Below are positions 58,287-64,000 of a stretch of DNA of 64,000 bases, piece after piece (within the stretch, counting starts at the first letter, position 1; each line of letters begins with the position of its first letter). Under the pieces are notes generated by a model that did not search any database, was not told the DNA's origin, and was given only the letters and a program-made list of their open reading frames with translations. This stretch comes from Otatea glauca (lineage: Eukaryota; Streptophyta; Magnoliopsida; Poales; Poaceae), in assembly GCA_036346275.1 (NCBI GenBank), contig CM070717.1, positions 12,805,908 to 12,869,907 on the forward strand, in the 5' to 3' direction. A program made the translations under genes and the position numbers.

Positions 58287-59953
58287 CGTGAGCTAGCAGC
58301 GACGGCCATGATCGAGGCTCGCCGGCGACGAATCACCACCGAGAGGAGGAATGGGTTACACCTAGAGACTCAGCATGCTATTACGCACAAGGGGGTGGCA
58401 CCTGCATCCACCGGCGGTGACCGGAGATACCTCGCCACTGCAAAGGAGGGAGGCGTCCATGATCGACGAGCGAAGCTCGAGTTTTGCGGCGATTCAATGA
58501 AAATTTAAGGCTCAGAACTGCATCTACGAGCTACAAGGATTCTATTTTGCCAATTATTCAAAGACATGAGTATCAGAAAGGGGGTTCTCACCGAGCGTGG
58601 GCAGCTGCGGCGAAAGGGGGATGGCGCGGCGGCTCGACGGGGAAGAAGAGCTCAAACTGAAGGTGGGGAAGAGTTCATGGCGATGCGAAGAAGCTCTGGC
58701 TCGGGTGGTTTAAGGTGTGGCTCGGCGATTTGCTTGAATTTGCGTTTTCCCCCTTTTCTCGGGTTTCACCGGAGCTGGGAGAGATGAGACTATTTCACGA
58801 CAGAAAGAAGCGGGTGGAAGAAGAATGGCTGCTAGCTGCGACGAGAGATGCTTAAATACTGGGTGGAGGCGGTTCGACAGCATAGGGGCGGCGAAGGCTC
58901 AGGACGGCTCGGGAGAAGAGAGGGGAAGGATAGGGAAGCTGACGGCAGGGGCTATCTCAGGGCTTCGGGCCCACATGGCAGCGACCGGAGTCTCAGGATG
59001 GCTCGGAAGAAATCTAGTGAATCTGGTGGTCAAATAGCTCATAATTTTTATGATAATTTTACCATGTGCTTGCAAGATAATTACCAGCTTCCAATAAAAA
59101 TTTCACACTTTTAGGCTTTGTGTAGAATTTTAAATAATTCTAACAATGTAGCTTTTACTTTTTTGCCAATTCCGTTTTTCATTTAATTAAGGATCACGAT
59201 GAGCTTATTATTTTAAGTAACTTTATTTAGTAGTTTATATTAGTATTATATACCTTGTATAAAATTTTCAGATTTTTATATTTGTTATTTTATGTTTAAT
59301 AATTCTAACATTACTATTTTCAGAATTATTTCCTTTCTGTTTTTGAAGTTTTAAAGGGTTCAAATGTAAATTTTAATTTCTAATATTTTTACCATAGATA
59401 AGGATAGATTTGATGTCATCATGTTAAAAATCTTGGCTTCGTATAAGCTCCAAAGATTTCTATAAAAATCTAACATGCTCTTTAATTTATTTCAATTTCA
59501 TGATTATCTTGTATTTTCTTTTATTTTAATGATCCAGATTATCTCATCTTACATCATTAGGGTTATGGAGTGCTCTGATATTTTATTATGAGTTTTGCAG
59601 ATTTTTGTTGATTTTATGTTTTTACCTTTTTTACTTTTACCATTTTACCATTTCAATATATATTACATTTCTTTTAATGCAAAAACTTAAGAAAAACCAA
59701 TAATTCAGAAAACTTAGGAAATTAAATTTCAAATTAAAGGTAACATCATAAATTCATCTTTATATTTCGTTTGTTTTGTAAGAAATAATTTTAATATTGA
59801 AATATTTCTTTTCTTAAGTTTAGAATGTAAGAAAGCAGAAAAAGATATTGTTTAAAATCAAAATCTTAATTCCAATTGAAATTTTTATTCAATTCCATTT
59901 TTAAATTTCAAACTTTTCATTTTTCATATTTTTGTATTTCTCGGGATGTTACA
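58287..59953 (-). repeat. Element H 5' LTR, part right of element I
   Basis: Continues the H LTR after the I target duplication and aligns with 46620-48306. Ends GGGATGTTACA. Confidence 0.9.
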
Positions 59954-61622
59954 ACAACAATTAAGCAAGGCAAGCAACCTCCTTGACCATTTTGATCCTA
60001 TTATTTCAAATATTTACTTTCAATGTTTGCAAAGCTATTTTGCATGCGCGTACTTGTCATAAAAATGCTACTTTGGAATATTGGTAGATATACCTAATAT
60101 TTCATGGAACTTCCTTGATAAGTATGGATATGTAAACCTTGATAACCATAGAAAAAGGGTAGACATTACATAATGTCAAATTGAGTATACACGATTAATA
60201 ATCATGCTTAGCCATGCTCATTTAGCAACAGAGTAGAAGATCAAATCAAACTGCTTCTTGGGAATTTGAAGATGTTGGAATTACTAAGTGTTAATTGTGG
60301 ATATTTTGACTAAAAACTCAAAATAAAACTGTGGTTTAGATGTGGGCAATTATTGGCAATAGCCGGTTGTGCAAGGGCTAGACTTATACGTAGTGTAGGG
60401 GGAGATTATTGCCCGTGTTGGATTAAGGACTGAGCTATGGGTTGTTTTCAAGCCAAGACTTCCGTGCAACCATAAGTGCTGCGATGGGGCAGCCTTAACC
60501 TATTAAGTTGCTTAGGTCTGCCTTTGCACATTGGTAGGCGCGAGATAGTATGATCACTCCTTTCTAGGTTTTCTTATGAGGGGCTTCCACAGTTCGTTGT
60601 GGGTAAATGCATATTGGCATAACGGTGTATGTCTTGGTATGGGAAGAAACCCTTATCGCAGGGATTTACTGCTTCTATCGGAGGGATTTACTGCTCGTAT
60701 TACCACTTTATATGACAGGGATACACTGTCATGTTTCTTCTCAATAACAAGGATTTAGCGTCATCGGGCTAGTGCAAAGCTAGGTCTAGGTAATGTAACG
60801 GTTATGTTATGGTCTCTCTGCGGCACACCAAAGGAAGTGTGCTAATAGCTTGCACAAAGAGCTGATCATTTCTTGTGGGTAAAGCTATACACCTCTGCAG
60901 AGTGAAAAATTAATTAATTAGCTGCGCCTACGGTCAAAGGCACTTGGTAACGTCATCATATGGTTAGCAGTTTTACTATTTTCAAAATGGGATAATTTTC
61001 ACCTGATGTGCCATGTTTTGGCAAAGATTATGGTTACGCCACGTGTTGGCAAGGAATGGATATGTCAGAATTGGATTATTGGATCATTGAATTATTCAAT
61101 GCTCGCGAAGGGCCATGAGTATTACTTATGCTTTACTTATTTCTTATCAATCAAACTTGCTTTATTAAATTCCGTTTGCAAATGACAACTTGATTTACCA
61201 ATTTGATTTCGCTTTATGCAAATTAACCGTAGAAGCCTTTCCTTTGAAATGGCTTGCATATATTATTGGATTTGCTAAAGTCTTGCGGAGTACGTAAAGT
61301 ACTCACCCTTGCTTATTATGTTGTTTTAGGTGGAAAAAGATAGCGAAGCTTCGAAAAATCTCTTTTCATCGTAGGATGCGGGATTTTCAATAAAGCGACC
61401 TTTCTAGGGATTATGCCTTGTCAGTTGCCTGAGGGATTGGATGGGCACACTACAAGACTTTCCTTCTTCTGTTGCTATATTTATATACTCTGAGTTGTAA
61501 GAATATATTGTACAAATAACTTTCGCTTGAAAATGTGCGTACTAGCCACTGATCATGGGACTAGTACTGTATGCGCATTAGATTTCTATTTTTGCATTTA
61601 TGTAAAAATAGGGGTCGTTACA
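59954..61622 (+). repeat. Element G 3' LTR, right part
   Basis: Aligns with 36301-37981, ends GGGGTCGTTACA, followed by AATAT. Confidence 0.95.
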
Positions 61623-61627
61623 AATAT

Positions 61628-62238
61628 ACTTCATGTCAAGGGATGACATGAAAATGGATTGAACCAGTCCGGTAGACTGTGTTATATTGTTTAATACTCT
61701 GTCAATACTTTATTATTACATGATTGCTCTTTTACAAATCTCGGTTGCAATCTATCATATGGATATGCTTTAATTTGCCAATGCAAAATAACTGTAAAAA
61801 CCTCTCCATTGCTATGACCTGCATTTTAATTATACTCTTGCATTTACGATACATTATAAGTTTTACTGAGTACACAATGTACTCAATCTTGCTATCATTG
61901 TTGTTTTTAGGTGATAATACGGGGTACCACGATGATATTAACGATCACGCAGGATACGGGGATCATGATGACGACCTTTTCTGGGGTTTTTACCTTGTCA
62001 ATTGCCTCAGGGTTTATGGGCGTACTACAAGATAAATAATGTTTCTTCTGCATGTTTCGAGTTTTGGCTTGTAATAATATTTTGTAACCTCAAGACGCTT
62101 TAGCGTATGTAATAATATTGTGTATGGATGTGATTTCAATTTGTAAACTGTGCGTACTAGCCACTAATCATAGGACTAGTACTATTTGCACAAGGAGTCC
62201 ATTGTTGATATTTATTATCAAAAATGGGGGGCCTTACA
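61628..62238 (+). repeat. Giant LTR J, right end
   Basis: Homologous to the last 600 bp of the G, H and I LTRs. It has the GAGTAC...GTACTC palindrome (61868-61884), a splice-acceptor-like 'gtttttag', an acidic coding-like stretch, 'ccttgtcaattgcctc', and the end GGGGGGCCTTACA. No primer binding site follows, so this is a solo LTR or a 3' LTR. J hosts both CACTA-1 and G. Confidence 0.8.
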
Positions 62239-63463
62239 TTAACATATATATAGGAGAAAGATTCATCGGTATAACCTAACAATAAAGATATTTATCTCGA
62301 ATAATGGATTTGTGCAAGTTGGGCATGCACACTTTTAAACGGATAAGAACCGTAAAGCACCCATCGAATAATTTTGACATGTCCGACACATTTACAAACT
62401 AAAATGGATGACATAATTTGCCTCCAATAACAAGAAAATGACTGAACGGCACATGTACCGAACACCCACTATGGATGGCCAGTGTTATCCAAAATATCTA
62501 ATATTCATGGCATGGGTTATATTTTTTGGATTAAATTATTGAAACATAGGTAAATTTCTTGGTATTCTAAATCATAAATATATGGTTGATTAATGTTTTT
62601 ACTAAAAAGATGAATAAATCATCGTAGTTTTGACAAACCTAGCTATATATGCTCTGTTATTACTCCAAAATATTCGTTATTGTCGAGTCCTCTACTGAAC
62701 AAAACTCGATTGTTGATTCTACTCCAGATAATGATCATGATATGCCAACATAGTCTAGGAATAGACCCCGGTGCTAGACTGTTCCTTTTCCTTGTCAACT
62801 TTAGTCAAATATTGCAACACAATGATCACTAAATCTAATGTTTCTAGCATCTTCCAAACTAATACTTACATAAACATTAATACCAGAGTATATGTCATCT
62901 TAAAATTGTATCAAATGAAAAAATTAAATTGTGCATGTCAGTTAAAGTGAGAATTGTTTTTAGAATCAAATTGATATTGCATATACCAATTAATAAATGG
63001 GAAATGCTTTTTTATTCCACTGAGAAACGAACAATTAATAATATGAGATTGTTAGTGAGTGATAGCTAGGAACACAACTAAACGTAGATAATAAGAAAGA
63101 GATATGAAGCTCTGGTCATGAATGCTTCTCAAGGACAGGCTAGCTTACTCCATGGAAGACCTATTGGTGCTAAGCGGGTATTCATGGGGTTTCCAACTTT
63201 CGTTTTCTTGGTGCAGGCTAGTGGTTTTCTGTATGGAGAACGCAAGTAGGTATCATCTTAATTAAGACAATGTCGTGATAGATATATTACATTTTGTATG
63301 TATCATGGTATAGAAGCTTTAGCCAGTTTTGGAACAAAAACAAATTCAAGAAGCAGTTAACGTAATATCCTGGTTTATTAATGTAAAGGCGCATGTGGCC
63401 TATGTGAAGTGATGGTGGTATTAGCCCTAAATTGCTTGTCTAAAGTGAGCTATAGTAAATTAT
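62239..63463. other. Unassigned AT-rich DNA outside J
   Basis: 1.2 kb with no ORF, repeat or RNA gene that I can recognise. It is the only stretch of the window not assigned to a transposable element. Confidence 0.5.
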
Positions 63464-64000
63464 CACTACTACAGAACAGTACATCACTGCCAGGTCTATA
63501 ATGACATCACTGCCGGTTACCAGGGCCGACAGTGATTGGTCGGAGTGAGCTAGACATCGGTACCCTGTTTTCAGCTGTATAGTGGATGAACCAAAAGCAG
63601 GGCTGCAGACCATGGCTTTCTCCTGCGTCGATTAATGTGAAGACTTTATTCTTTAGACACTGCATGTGGAGAAGTAACAGGCTTTGCAGCAACTTGACTG
63701 ATCCGATGGGCTACGTATGAATTCATGAGACTTGAAATAGAACAAACAGTACCTAGCGAGAGGGGAATTGATACCGAACAGAAGCTTTATTCTTCAGACA
63801 ACATCTCCAGACTTGCCGGTGTATTTGTCATTGCATGTACTGGATGCTGACTACAGAGAGAGATGGAATCATAACTTACCTATATGTATTCCTCTTATTC
63901 TAAGGTGTCAGGCTGTTTTTTGTACATAACATGGAATTGGAAGTAGGGTTTGAAAAACGACAAAAATCGTGATTTTTGAGCGTATCGAACCGGTTCGATA
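63464..64000 (+). mobile_element. Left end of a second CACTA-type element (CACTA-2)
   Basis: Starts CACTACTACAGAACAG at 63464, followed by subterminal-type repeats ATCACTGCC at 63484 and 63508 and the inverted form GACAGTGAT at 63528. Its subterminal motif differs from CACTA-1 (GACGG), so it is a different family. The rest shows no coding and runs off the window. It may be a small non-autonomous copy. Confidence 0.65.

Larger units (their letters stand above)
46266..59953 (-). mobile_element. Element H: giant-LTR retrotransposon without coding capacity (LARD-like), left LTR truncated
   Basis: Minus-strand element inside the G 3' LTR. Right LTR (5' in its orientation) is 50565-59953, minus element I; primer binding site 50550-50562; internal region 48307-50549; polypurine tract 48307-48320; left LTR 46266-48306, of which the outer 3.1 kb is gone. 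G sequence resumes at 59954, corresponding to 36301 of the 5' LTR. The left target duplication was lost in the same deletion. The LTR ends, leader and PPT region are homologous to G, so H is a related but distinct family. Confidence 0.85.
32410..61622 (+). mobile_element. Element G: giant-LTR, gag-only non-autonomous retrotransposon (LARD/TR-GAG-like)
   Basis: Target duplication AATAT at 32405-32409 and 61623-61627; 5' LTR 32410-37981 (5572 bp); two bases, then primer binding site 37984-37996; internal region to 42644; polypurine tract 42630-42642; 3' LTR 42645-46264 plus 59954-61622, interrupted by H. Net length without H is about 15.5 kb. The only recognisable coding is a multi-zinc-knuckle protein; no protease, integrase or RT was found on either strand. 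The region before the polypurine tract resembles that of Ty3/gypsy elements, but the lineage is unresolved. The 3' LTR starts GG instead of TG. Confidence 0.9.

Noticed and set aside
61724..62035. 103-codon ORF with acidic C-terminus as an independent gene
   Set aside because: It is the R/U5 end of LTR J and crosses an apparent splice acceptor at about 61911; only the part after it is shared with other LTRs.
63482..63545. GC-rich inverted segment considered as a tRNA or microRNA hairpin
   Set aside because: No cloverleaf or long stem; it fits the subterminal repeats of the CACTA terminus at 63464.

Overview
The window is eukaryotic plant DNA, almost certainly from a grass (Poaceae). The evidence is the transposon families: an 11 kb Sirevirus (Ty1/copia), Angela/BARE-type copia elements whose LTRs begin TGTTAGTGCTATGCCC, CACTA DNA transposons with CACTACTACA termini, and very long gypsy-like LTRs. 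I found no host gene, tRNA, rRNA or CRISPR array. Nearly every base belongs to nested transposable elements, and the coding regions are decayed by stops and frameshifts.

Left block (1-17128): a CACTA element (CACTA-1) whose left end lies outside the window or is broken. It holds the DUF4216 end of its transposase gene (313-1053), an array of inverted GACGGTTCT/AGAACCGTC units (1264-1480), a TATA box, and a second gene ending in a Ulp1-like (C48) protease domain (16280-16516). A terminal repeat array and the 3' terminus follow at 17128. A minus-strand Sirevirus (element A, 1804-12810, target duplication GTAAG) sits in the second gene's first intron. An Angela LTR (14099-15467, target duplication GTTTC) interrupts its coding region.

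Middle block (17129-32409): a short piece of an old LTR (element J), then a plus-strand Angela element (C) lacking its normal 5' LTR junction. Its gag is split by a minus-strand element of the same family (B, 18600-26783, target duplication ATGCT). C ends with a 3' LTR (30443-31811), followed by a second copy of the CACTA-1 Ulp1 region (31812-32330) and then J again. The left LTR, the duplicated CACTA half and C can be explained by one ectopic repair event.

Right block (32410-62238): element G (target duplication AATAT) has LTRs of about 5.57 kb and an internal region coding only for a protein with several zinc knuckles. Its 3' LTR contains element H (minus strand, LTR about 5.16 kb, internal region about 2.26 kb, no coding seen). 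H's LTR contains I, a 4.22 kb solo LTR (target duplication GCCAC). All are inserted in J. G, H, I and J are related and resemble LARD/TR-GAG-type non-autonomous retrotransposons. The window ends with 1.2 kb of unassigned AT-rich DNA and the left terminus of a second CACTA-type element (63464 onward).

Order of events read from nesting: J first; then CACTA-1 and G into J; A and C into CACTA-1; B into C; H into G; I into H. Limits: alignments were made by eye, so identities are qualitative and internal boundaries may be off by a few bases except where terminal dinucleotides and target duplications fix them.
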